From the NCBI GenBank assembly GCA_036557185.1, contig DATBHZ010000058.1, positions 1-12,366 of the forward strand: 12,366 bases of DNA, in the 5' to 3' direction. Of this stretch, positions 6,519-12,366 are shown one piece after another; positions within the stretch are counted from its first letter, which is position 1; each line of letters opens with the position of its first letter. This DNA comes from DATBHZ01 sp036557185. GTDB taxonomy: Bacteria > Actinomycetota > Acidimicrobiia > IMCC26256 > JAENVU01. Made by a program: the position numbers and the translations under genes. The notes under the pieces were generated by a model, which had not been told where the DNA came from, did not search any database, and saw only the letters and a list, made by a program, of their open reading frames with translations.

Positions 6519-7140
6519 GGGTTCAGACTCTCACAACTCCGCGCCTCGCGAGCTGCGCGCGCAGGGCCGCAAGACCATGCGCAAGCTCGAGAACGCGGGC
6601 ATGCAGGTGTTCGCGGAACGCGGTTACCACCAGGCCAGGGTCGACGACATCGTTCGTGTGGCCCGAACGTCGCACGGAACGTTCTACCTCTACTTCTCGA
6701 ACAAGGAAGACCTCTTGCGCGCGCTCGCGGTCGAGTGCGCGCAAGAGCTCGACGACCTCGCCCACGCCGTCGGAACGATCGACGGGACCGAAGCGGGCTA
6801 CGTGGAGCTGCGCAGCTTCCTCGACCGGTTCGTGTCGACCTACCGACGGTACGGAGTCGTGATCCGTGCGTGGATGGAAGGGCAGGTCAGCGAGCCCGAT
6901 GTCGACCGTCTGGGCGTCAAGGCGTTCACGCACATCGCGAACGCGTTGTCGTCGCAGATCGCGGCCTCCGACGGCCCTCAGGCCGACGATCCGGCCGCCT
7001 CGGTTGCTGCCCTGATGGCGCTCCTCGAACGGTTCAGCTATGCGGTCGCTTCGCGCAACGTCGACCTCGATGACGGTGCGGGTCTCGACTCGCTCGCGCG
7101 TCTCGTGCACCGCGGCTTCTTCGGCGCAGCCGCCGCGTAG
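6517..7140 (+). CDS. TetR family transcriptional regulator
   Basis: A 207-residue regulator. The N-terminal DNA-binding domain begins at RKTMRKLENAGMQVFAERGY (18-37), with the helix-turn-helix ARVDDIVRVARTSHGTFYLY and SNKEDLLRALA, the classic TetR signature. The rest is a helical ligand-binding domain (SFLDRFVSTYRRYGVVIRAW and following) whose ligand is likely an acyl-CoA or related metabolite, judging from the neighbours. The ATG at 6517 is preferred: the next ATG (6577) would cut into helix 1. Its start codon shares two bases with the ligase start on the other strand, so each gene's control region lies inside the other gene. The gene ends one base before the stop of the convergent methyltransferase gene. 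It probably represses itself and the ligase/dehydrogenase operon, and perhaps the other catabolic units. Confidence 0.92.
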   Translation: MGSDSHNSAPRELRAQGRKTMRKLENAGMQVFAERGYHQARVDDIVRVARTSHGTFYLYFSNKEDLLRALAVECAQELDDLAHAVGTIDGTEAGYVELRSFLDRFVSTYRRYGVVIRAWMEGQVSEPDVDRLGVKAFTHIANALSSQIAASDGPQADDPAASVAALMALLERFSYAVASRNVDLDDGAGLDSLARLVHRGFFGAAAA

Positions 7141-7141
7141 G

Positions 7142-7909
7142 TCAGACCCTCTCGAGGAGCCACGCGTCTGTCTCGTAGGCGTAGTCGACGCTGCCACCGT
7201 TGTCCTCGATGATCGCCGTGATGGCTTCGACGAGCCTGTCGAGGACATCGGGGGCGAGGAGGCGGTGATCCGAGTGCGTGTGCAGGAGGTCGGCGTACTC
7301 CGCGGTGGAGTATCGCCGCACCCAGGGCACGATCGTCTTCTCCGGGCGTGCGAATCTGCCCGGCTCCAAGAGCGGAGTGCGTGATCGCTCGTCGGCGGCC
7401 GGGCGCTTGTTCAAGACTGAATCTGCCATGTGCGGTGCATGGATGTCGTACGTGGCGTGGATCTCTTTCCACAGCGGGCTGTCGTTCGCTCCCGAGGTGT
7501 TCCACATCAATGCAAGCGCGCCGCCGGGCCGGATGGCGTGGGCCATCTGTGCCGCGCCGCGCTCTGGCTCGACCCAGTGCCACGCCTGTGCCGCAACGCC
7601 CAGATCGAACCCCGTCGGGAGCTCTGCGTCCTCGAACGGCGTGTTGACGATCGTCACCGGCAGGCCACGCGTCGTCTCCGCGAGGACCTCGACCATCCGA
7701 GCGTCAGGTTCGACGGCGAGGACCTCGACGCCGCGCGCGGCAAGGAGCTGTGTTGCCTTGCCGGTGCCCGCGCCCGCTTCGACGGCACGCCGCGGCGCGT
7801 CGACCGCGCCGACGATGAGGTCGATCGCCTCGGCAGGGTAGGTGGGTCGTGCTCTGTCGTACAGCGGCGCAACCTCGCCGAAGACGTCGGCGCGGCTGCG
7901 CTCTGTCAC
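7142..7909 (-). CDS. Class I SAM-dependent methyltransferase
   Basis: A 255-residue methyltransferase of the Methyltransf_11/25 type. It begins with the FGEVAPLYDRARPTYP segment (11-25) common to a set of actinobacterial methyltransferases. The SAM-binding motif I is AVEAGAGTGKATQLL (42-56), followed by the acidic end of strand 2 in VLAVEPD (Glu67) and the post-motif regions GFDLGVAAQAWHW and IRPGGALALMW. The chosen start is the GTG at 7909, which overlaps the TGA of the upstream thiolase-fold gene (7906-7909, GTGA). The frame stays open much further upstream but reads antisense-type, Arg-rich protein there. It is the last gene of a four-gene catabolic operon; whether it methylates a pathway intermediate or another small molecule is unknown. 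A methyltransferase is an unexpected member of such an operon. Confidence 0.88.
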   Translation of the reverse strand: MTERSRADVFGEVAPLYDRARPTYPAEAIDLIVGAVDAPRRAVEAGAGTGKATQLLAARGVEVLAVEPDARMVEVLAETTRGLPVTIVNTPFEDAELPTGFDLGVAAQAWHWVEPERGAAQMAHAIRPGGALALMWNTSGANDSPLWKEIHATYDIHAPHMADSVLNKRPAADERSRTPLLEPGRFARPEKTIVPWVRRYSTAEYADLLHTHSDHRLLAPDVLDRLVEAITAIIEDNGGSVDYAYETDAWLLERV

Positions 7910-9057
7910 GTCTGCTCGGTCCCCAGGATCAGGGTCGACGCCGAGGAGAACCACCCACCGGTGCCGTTGACGCACGCGATCTTCGGATCGGGGACTTGGC
8001 GCTGTCCTGCTTCCCCGCGCAGCTGCTTCACGGCCTCGACCATGAGGAACATGCCGCGCATCCCGGGATGGCAGCACGACAGGCCGCCGCCGTCTGTGTT
8101 CGTCGGGAGCGCACCACCGACGCGGAGCTTCCCGTCCTCGACGAACGGGCCGCCCTCGCCCTTGCCGCAGAAGCCGAGCGCCTCGAGCGACAGGAGGACC
8201 ATGGACGTGAACGCGTCGTAGATCTGGCAGATGTCGACGTCCGCAGGCGTCACACCGGAGCGGTCGAACGCCTGCTGGCCCGAGCGCACGGCAGGTGACT
8301 CGGTGAAGTCCTCCCATTCGCTCATCGTGGTGTGACTCGAGGTCTCGCCGGACCCGAGCACCCAGATCGGAGCCTTGGGGAGATCCCTCGCGCGATCGCC
8401 CGATGTGAGCACGACCGCGCCGCCGCCGTCGGACCGGATGCAGCAATGCAGCTTGGTGAGGGGGTCGGCGATCATCCGTGACGACTGCACGTCCTCGATC
8501 GTGATCGGGTCCTGGTAGTACGCGTCGGGGTTCAGCGACGCGTTGTAGCGCGTCGACACCGCGATCTCCGCGAGCTGCTCGATCGTGGTGCCGTACTCGT
8601 ACATGTGCCGGCGGGTCGCCATCGCGTACTTCGCGATCAAGGCGTGACCGTAGGGGGCGTCGAACTGCACGGGGCCGCGGCTGCCGAAGGCGAGGTTCGC
8701 CGTGCGGCGCTTCGCCTTGAGGTCGGCCCGCACGGTCGAGCCGTACACGAGCACCACCACGTCGGCATGGCCCTGCGCGATCGCCTCGACCGCGTGCTCG
8801 GCCATCACCTCCCACGTGGCGCCGCCGACGCCGGTGCCATCGATCCAGGTTGGGCGCAGCCCGAGGTACTCGGCGATCTCGACCGGCGCGATGAGGCCCA
8901 TGCCGCTCGAGCCGAAACCGTCGATGTCGGCCTTCGTGAGCCCAGCGTCCGCGATCGCCCTGCTCGCGGCTTGGTAGTGCAGCTCGAACGGCGTCTTCGT
9001 ATCGACGCGCCCGCAGTCCGACAGCGCGGCGCCGACAATGGCAACTTCCCTACTCAT
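7906..9057 (-). CDS. SCP2/lipid-transfer-type thiolase-fold protein without nucleophilic Cys (Ltp2-like, possible aldolase)
   Basis: A 383-residue thiolase-fold protein that starts MSREVAIVGAALSDCGRV. Family landmarks: GTGVGGATWEVMAEHAVEAI (75-94), LHCCIRSDGGGAVVL (203-217), CQIYDAFTSMVLLSLEALGF (277-296), PTNTDGGGLSCCHPGMRGM (318-336) and NGTGGWFSSAS (364-374). In true thiolases an NxxCxxG-type motif supplies the nucleophile. Here my alignment puts Gly79/Ala80 there, and no Cys exists between residues 16 and 204. This matches lipid-transfer proteins such as Ltp2, which cleave C-C bonds by retro-aldol chemistry during steroid side-chain degradation. Those work with a DUF35 partner; none is encoded in the window. 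The gene lies 106 bp after the crotonase-fold gene and overlaps the methyltransferase gene by 4 bp. The family call is firm; the aldolase role is inference. Confidence 0.88.
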   Translation of the reverse strand: MSREVAIVGAALSDCGRVDTKTPFELHYQAASRAIADAGLTKADIDGFGSSGMGLIAPVEIAEYLGLRPTWIDGTGVGGATWEVMAEHAVEAIAQGHADVVVLVYGSTVRADLKAKRRTANLAFGSRGPVQFDAPYGHALIAKYAMATRRHMYEYGTTIEQLAEIAVSTRYNASLNPDAYYQDPITIEDVQSSRMIADPLTKLHCCIRSDGGGAVVLTSGDRARDLPKAPIWVLGSGETSSHTTMSEWEDFTESPAVRSGQQAFDRSGVTPADVDICQIYDAFTSMVLLSLEALGFCGKGEGGPFVEDGKLRVGGALPTNTDGGGLSCCHPGMRGMFLMVEAVKQLRGEAGQRQVPDPKIACVNGTGGWFSSASTLILGTEQT

Positions 9058-9076
9058 CGGGTCGCGCTCACTGCTC

Positions 9077-9091
9077 GCCGGGATACCCGGC
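9077..9091 (-). other. Hairpin GCCGGG-ATA-CCCGGC before the thiolase-fold gene
   Basis: A perfect 6-bp GC stem with a 3-base loop lies 19 bases before the ATG, in the only sizeable gap (106 bp) of this operon. The same gap holds several GCGAGC copies. It may affect translation or mRNA processing, or it may just reflect GC-rich spacer. Confidence 0.3.
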
Positions 9092-9163
9092 TCGCGGGCG
9101 TTCGCTGCTCCTGCGAGCTCGCTTCGGCAAGCCTGCGCTCGCCGCCGCGCCGGACCGTCGTCA

Positions 9164-10000
9164 TCAACGCGTTCTCCAGTCGATGCGTTTGCCGGATTCG
9201 AAGGCTCGCTGGCCTTCCGCGATCGATTCCTGGCTCGTGCCCATCGCAACGAATGCGTAGCCGAGTCGCAGCGCGTGGCGCTGGCCGAGCTCGCGCGCCG
9301 CCCAGATCGCGCGCACGGTCCCCTGGATCGCGAGCGGAGGTTGCGACGCGATCGCCTCGGCCGCCCACCGCGCGCGTGCAAGGAGCTCGTTCCCGGGGAC
9401 GACCTCGGACACCATCCCGATCTCGTAGGCACGAGCCGCCGTCATCCGCTCGTGGTTGCCGAGGAGCGAGATCCGCATGATCTCGGGGAACGGCATGATG
9501 CCCGACATGTGCATCGGCTCGAACGCCGCGGTCATCCCGTAGGTGACGTGCGGGTCGAAGAACGTGGCGTGCTCGGCGGCGATGATGAACTCCGTCTCGC
9601 CGAGCATGTAGAAGGCGCCGCCGCACGCCATGCCGTTCACGGCGGCGATGACCGGCTTCCAGAGATCACACGACTTCGGTCCGATGTTGTCGCCGGGGTC
9701 GTTGAACATGAAGGGTGTCTGCCCGCCGCTGCCGACGATGTCCGCGTCGGTCGACGCGTCCTTCTCACCGCCCATCTGCTCCATGCGGTCGATGCCGGTG
9801 CAGAACGCCTTCTCACCGGCACCCGTCAGGATCACGCAGCGCACGTCGTCGTGACGCCGCAGGCCTCGCCAGAGGCCCTGGAGCTCGCGCTGCATCAGCG
9901 AGTTGAACGCGTTGTGACGTTCCGGCCGGTTCAGCGTGACGACGGCGACGCCGTCGCGCTCCTCGTACGTGAGTGTCTCGAAGTTGGGGTCGAACGCCAT
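9164..10000 (-). CDS. Enoyl-CoA hydratase/isomerase (crotonase) family protein
   Basis: A 278-residue crotonase-fold protein. Landmarks: DGVAVVTLNRPERHNAFN (16-33), the first oxyanion-hole loop EKAFCTGID (63-71), the second oxyanion-hole loop AAVNGMACGGAF (119-130) and AEHATFFDPHVTYGM (142-156). Aligning this last stretch with classical hydratase (AEKAQFGQPEI) places His151 where catalytic Glu144 would be, so simple syn-hydration by the textbook mechanism is doubtful. Related actinobacterial EchA paralogues also have a non-Glu residue here. The CoA-binding and oxyanion features are intact, so it should act on an acyl-CoA as a hydratase, isomerase or hydrolase. The start ATG at 10000 follows the short-chain dehydrogenase stop by four bases, with no strong Shine-Dalgarno, suggesting coupled translation. 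Confidence 0.9.
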   Translation of the reverse strand: MAFDPNFETLTYEERDGVAVVTLNRPERHNAFNSLMQRELQGLWRGLRRHDDVRCVILTGAGEKAFCTGIDRMEQMGGEKDASTDADIVGSGGQTPFMFNDPGDNIGPKSCDLWKPVIAAVNGMACGGAFYMLGETEFIIAAEHATFFDPHVTYGMTAAFEPMHMSGIMPFPEIMRISLLGNHERMTAARAYEIGMVSEVVPGNELLARARWAAEAIASQPPLAIQGTVRAIWAARELGQRHALRLGYAFVAMGTSQESIAEGQRAFESGKRIDWRTR

Positions 10001-10004
10001 CCGG

Positions 10005-10940
10005 CTACTTGCGCGCCTGTGCGTCGATGCCGGGGTTCGCCGTACGGAAGTGGTACCGGTTGAGGATGTGGCCGACCTGCGCAGGATCCCACTGCGTCGG
10101 GTTGCCTTCCTTGTCGGTGGCGAAGAACTCCTCGCCCATCTCCCATGGCTTGTACACGCACAGCGAATTCCCGACCATCCGCAGGACCTGGCCCGTGACG
10201 GGCTTCGAGTCGTCCGACGCGAGCCATGCGACGGCGGGAGCCGAGTTGCCCGGGTTCATCCGGTTGAACTCCTCGTACTCCTCCGGGTGCTTGATCTCGA
10301 TGTCCTTCATCGCCTGCCCGACCATGCGCGTGAAGCCGCCGGGGCCGATGCAGTTGGCGCGCACGCCGTAGCGGGAGAGCTCGAGGCTGGCGATGATCGT
10401 CATCGCGCCGATCCCTGCCTTCGCCGCGCCGTAGTTGATCTGGCTCGCCTGGCCCTGCAACCCCGCGCTCGACACGGTGTTGATGATCGAGGCGCTCGGC
10501 TGGCGCCCTTCCTTCGACTCCGCGCGCCAGTACTCCGAGGCGTGCCGCATGGTGTTCCACGTCCCGTAGAGGTGGACCTTGAGGACTGCGTCGAAGTCCT
10601 CGGGCGACATCGAGAACATCATCTTGTCCCGCAGGACGCCGGCGTTGTTGACCAGCACGTCGAGCTTGCCGAAGCTCGCGATCGCCGTCTTGACCAGGTT
10701 CGACGCGCCTTCGAAGTCGGCGACACTGTCGTAGTTGGGGACCGCCTCGCCGCCGCGGCTCTTGATGACCTCGACGACTTGGTCCGCGACCTTCTGGTCC
10801 GCGCCTTCGCCGGTCACCGAGCCGCCGAGATCGTTCACGACGACCTTCGCGCCGTGGTCCGCCAGCATGATCGCCTCGCCGCGTCCGACACCGTTGCCGG
10901 CACCCGTGACGATCGCGACTTTGCCGTCGAGCAGTCCCAT
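10005..10940 (-). CDS. Short-chain dehydrogenase resembling the MFE-2 (3R)-hydroxyacyl-CoA dehydrogenase domain
   Basis: A 311-residue NAD(P)-dependent dehydrogenase. The Rossmann motif is VTGAGNGVGRGEA (11-23), Asp37 in VVVNDLGG marks NAD preference, NNAG is at 98-101, and the catalytic set is Ser157/Ser158 in NTVSSAG, Tyr170 and Lys174 (YGAAK). The VVVNDLGG strand and the long C-terminal extension (about 255-311) resemble the dehydrogenase half of peroxisomal multifunctional enzyme 2, so oxidation of a 3-hydroxyacyl-CoA is likely. The start is set by an AGGAGG Shine-Dalgarno (10951-10956) ten bases before the ATG. It is the first gene of the leftward operon and is transcribed from the 161-bp divergent region it shares with the MaoC-type gene. 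It is followed after four bases by the crotonase-fold gene. Confidence 0.92.
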   Translation of the reverse strand: MGLLDGKVAIVTGAGNGVGRGEAIMLADHGAKVVVNDLGGSVTGEGADQKVADQVVEVIKSRGGEAVPNYDSVADFEGASNLVKTAIASFGKLDVLVNNAGVLRDKMMFSMSPEDFDAVLKVHLYGTWNTMRHASEYWRAESKEGRQPSASIINTVSSAGLQGQASQINYGAAKAGIGAMTIIASLELSRYGVRANCIGPGGFTRMVGQAMKDIEIKHPEEYEEFNRMNPGNSAPAVAWLASDDSKPVTGQVLRMVGNSLCVYKPWEMGEEFFATDKEGNPTQWDPAQVGHILNRYHFRTANPGIDAQARK

Positions 10941-11032
10941 TGTCCCCGTTCCTCCTGTGCACAGCCCGGGTTGTCCCGCTGCGCGGTCGTCTCGCTGATT
11001 GCTGCCGCCGCGGCTTTCCCGAGCGTGAAAGC

Positions 11033-11051
11033 TGACGTTAGTGTCACGTTA
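11033..11051. promoter_or_regulatory. Divergent promoter/operator: TGACGTTAGTGTCA overlapping an ACGTTA direct repeat
   Basis: The 161-bp divergent region (10941-11101) contains TGAC-N6-GTCA at 11033-11046 and two ACGTTA copies at 11035-11040 and 11046-11051, one helical turn apart. Read on the minus strand the copies are TAACGT (TANNNT form); on the plus strand TAGTGT (11039-11044) has the same form. The site therefore overlays likely -10 boxes of both operons. A related palindrome lies at 5066-5079. Confidence 0.4.
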
Positions 11052-11056
11052 TCGCG

Positions 11057-11071
11057 GGCTCGAAGCGAGCC
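11057..11071 (+). other. Hairpin GGCTCG-AAG-CGAGCC in the leader of the MaoC-type gene
   Basis: A perfect 6-bp stem with a 3-base loop lies between the candidate promoter and the ATG at 11102. It would sit near the 5' end of the transcript. No riboswitch class is recognised. Confidence 0.3.
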
Positions 11072-11101
11072 GCCAAGAGAGGTCGAGAGAACTGCGGGGG
11101 C

Positions 11102-11602
11102 ATGTCGGTCGACACGAGCGTCATCGGCAAGGAGACCGGCGCTTGGCGCGTGACGCTGGAGCGCGGACCGGTCTCGAACTTCGCGGCAGGTGTGAAAGAC
11201 GACAACCGCGTGTACCGCGACGCGAAAGCTGCGCGCGATGCGGGCTTCGAGAACATCCCCGCGCCGCCGACGTTCACGTTCGCTATGTCGTATTGGGGAT
11301 CGTTCAGCGAGGACCAGCCCAAGGATCCGACCGGCGGCCAGAACCCGATGCACAAGCTGATGGGGGAGCTGTTCGCAAAGGGCGCGCTCGTGCTGCACGG
11401 CGAGCAGGAGTTCGAGTACCACCGCACACCGGTCGTCGGTGACGTGCTCGACGGCATCGGGCGTATCACCGACGTGTACGAGAAGGAGACCAGCTCGGCG
11501 AACATGACGTTCGTTGTCATCGAAACGAGCTGGAAGGACGCCTCGACCGGCGCCCCGGTCGTCACCGAGCGGTTCAATCTGATCGCGCGGCTGAAGAAGT
11601 AG
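11102..11602 (+). CDS. MaoC-type dehydratase N-terminal domain protein (FAS1-DH/HadA-like hot-dog half)
   Basis: A 166-residue hot-dog fold protein. The R-hydratase segment appears as FAAGVKDDNRVYRDAKAA (27-44): the usual D-x-N-P-x-H reads D-D-N-R-V-Tyr38, so the catalytic His is absent. It is followed by PAPPTFTFAMSYW (53-65) and ALVLHGEQEFEYHR (95-108), typical of MaoC N-terminal halves related to mycobacterial HadA/HadC or ChsH-type subunits. Such halves usually bind CoA and pair with a second hot-dog subunit that supplies the catalytic Asp/His. No partner is visible before the window ends, and the next gene is a dehydrogenase. It is the first gene of the rightward operon; the ATG at 11102 is the natural N terminus, although only a GGGGG run directly abutting it resembles a Shine-Dalgarno. 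Confidence 0.87.
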   Translation: MSVDTSVIGKETGAWRVTLERGPVSNFAAGVKDDNRVYRDAKAARDAGFENIPAPPTFTFAMSYWGSFSEDQPKDPTGGQNPMHKLMGELFAKGALVLHGEQEFEYHRTPVVGDVLDGIGRITDVYEKETSSANMTFVVIETSWKDASTGAPVVTERFNLIARLKK

Positions 11603-11619
11603 TCGAGCCCGTTCGGGAG

Positions 11620-11633
11620 ACCCCAGACGGGGT
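11620..11633 (+). other. Intercistronic hairpin ACCCC-AGAC-GGGGT next to the Shine-Dalgarno of the last gene
   Basis: A 5-bp stem with a 4-base loop ends one base before the GGAGG ribosome site (11634-11638) of the downstream dehydrogenase. A smaller CCCG-TT-CGGG element lies just upstream (11608-11617). They may tune translation or termination between the two genes, but the stems are short. Confidence 0.25.
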
Positions 11634-11643
11634 GGAGGATGTC

Positions 11644-12366
11644 ATGGGTCGTTTGCAGGACAAGGTCGCGATCATCAGCGGTGCCGGACAGGGCATCGGG
11701 TTGGCGTACGCCGAGCGATTCCTCGCCGAGGGGGCGAAGGTCGTCGTTGCCGAGATCAACGAGGATCGGGCGGGTACGGCGATGAAGGAGCTCGACGGAA
11801 AGGGCGAGGTGACCTTCGTTCAGACTGATATCTCGAAGGAGGAGTCGGCGAAGGCGTGTGCCGCGGCCACGATCGAGAAGTTCGGAACGATCGACATCCT
11901 CGTGAACAACGCGGCGCTGTACTACGACATCCAGAACGAGCGCAACGACTACGAGTACCTCCAGCACGTCTTCTCGGTGAACCTCCACGGCGCGTGGCTC
12001 ATGGCTCGTGCGTGCGCCCCCACGATGGTCGATCAGCGCTGGGGCCGGATCATCAACCAGTCCTCGGACGCGGCCTACATGTACAACCTGACCCCCGTGG
12101 GCCCGTTCCAGGAGGTCGGCGCGTACACGTACAGCCAGACCAAGTGGGGTGTCATCGGGCTCACCAAGTTCCTCGCCGCGCAGCTCGGCCAGTACAACGT
12201 GACGGTCAACTGCATCGCGCCGGGGGTCACGATGACCGAGGCCACCAAGAAGATCGTGCCCGAGGAGTACATCGGGATGATCCCGATGATGAGCGCGATG
12301 AAGCAGACGCTCGAAGCAGAGGATCTCGCCGGCACGGCGGTGTTCTTCGCCTCCGACGACGCCAAG
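11644..12366 (+). CDS. Short-chain dehydrogenase/reductase (3' end beyond window)
   Basis: The frame is open from the ATG at 11644 to the window edge, 241 codons. It begins MGRLQDKVAIISGAGQGIG with the NAD(P)-binding GxxxGxG motif, has Glu38 at the end of strand 2 (VVVAEIN, suggesting NAD), NNAA at about 86-89, Ser140/Ser141 in NQSSDAA, and the catalytic pair Tyr163 and Lys167 (YSQTK), then NCIAPGVTMTE. The Ser-to-Tyr spacing is about nine residues longer than usual because of an insert (around LTPVGPFQEVG), which probably shapes the substrate pocket. A GGAGG at 11634-11638, five bases before the ATG, fixes the start. It follows the MaoC-type gene by 41 bp in the same direction, so a hydroxy-intermediate oxidation in the same pathway is likely. 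Only the last few residues should be missing. Confidence 0.9.
   Translation, partial: MGRLQDKVAIISGAGQGIGLAYAERFLAEGAKVVVAEINEDRAGTAMKELDGKGEVTFVQTDISKEESAKACAAATIEKFGTIDILVNNAALYYDIQNERNDYEYLQHVFSVNLHGAWLMARACAPTMVDQRWGRIINQSSDAAYMYNLTPVGPFQEVGAYTYSQTKWGVIGLTKFLAAQLGQYNVTVNCIAPGVTMTEATKKIVPEEYIGMIPMMSAMKQTLEAEDLAGTAVFFASDDAK

Noticed and set aside
7910..8815. N-terminal extension of the methyltransferase frame
   Set aside because: The extra 302 codons lie antiparallel in another frame of the thiolase-fold gene and are Arg-rich. The GTG at 7909 gives a normal-length protein and a coupled overlap.
9058..9432. N-terminal extension of the thiolase-fold frame
   Set aside because: The frame has no stop here but overlaps the crotonase gene and reads as Arg/Ser-rich filler; MSREVAIVG at 9057 is the family's usual N terminus.
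9936..11153. Plus-strand open frame of 405 codons
   Set aside because: It is antisense to the short-chain dehydrogenase and runs through the divergent promoter; no family match is apparent.
1..12366. tRNA, rRNA, CRISPR array, insertion sequence or phage genes
   Set aside because: I looked on both strands and found no array of direct repeats with spacers, no transposase motifs and no RNA gene signatures; gene packing leaves only gaps of 161 bp or less.

Overview
The window is about 12.4 kb of high-GC, densely packed DNA. It has no RNA genes, insertion sequences or CRISPR array that I can see, and no gap between genes longer than 161 bp. The GC content, the GTG starts in 4-bp stop/start overlaps, the TANNNT boxes lying directly before start codons (leaderless style) and the gene families point to an actinobacterium. 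An uncultured Acidimicrobiia-like lineage is my best guess; this is inference from style, not from a marker gene.

Left part (1-3884). A lipoprotein gene runs leftward off the window edge: an endonuclease/exonuclease/phosphatase domain joined to an Mtb12-like domain. Facing away from it is a two-gene unit, a TlpA-like redoxin and a histidine phosphatase, with a 4-bp overlap. Next comes a stand-alone membrane protein of the PuuD/urate-oxidase N-terminal family.

Middle and right part (3906-12366). This is a lipid or acyl-CoA catabolic region in four transcription units. An acyl-CoA ligase and an acyl-CoA dehydrogenase run leftward (6518 to 3906). A TetR regulator starts on top of the ligase start codon and runs rightward (6517-7140). 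A leftward operon (10940 to 7142) encodes a short-chain dehydrogenase resembling the MFE-2 dehydrogenase domain, a crotonase-fold protein, an SCP2-type thiolase-fold protein and a class I methyltransferase. A rightward operon (11102 to the window end) encodes a MaoC-type hydratase half and a second short-chain dehydrogenase, cut off by the edge.

Together these give activation (ligase), alpha-beta dehydrogenation, hydration (MaoC and/or crotonase fold), hydroxyl oxidation (SDRs) and C-C cleavage (thiolase fold). Four of the enzymes lack the textbook catalytic residue of their fold: dehydrogenase Glu, crotonase Glu, thiolase Cys and R-hydratase His. This resembles steroid or cyclic side-chain degradation sets, where heteromeric dehydrogenases and hydratases feed a thiolase-fold aldolase. 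The substrate cannot be read from the sequence. Two regulatory signals stand out: a perfect 20-bp palindrome just before the TetR start, and a related TGAC-N6-GTCA palindrome found both at the ligase/dehydrogenase junction and in the divergent promoter between the two right-hand operons.
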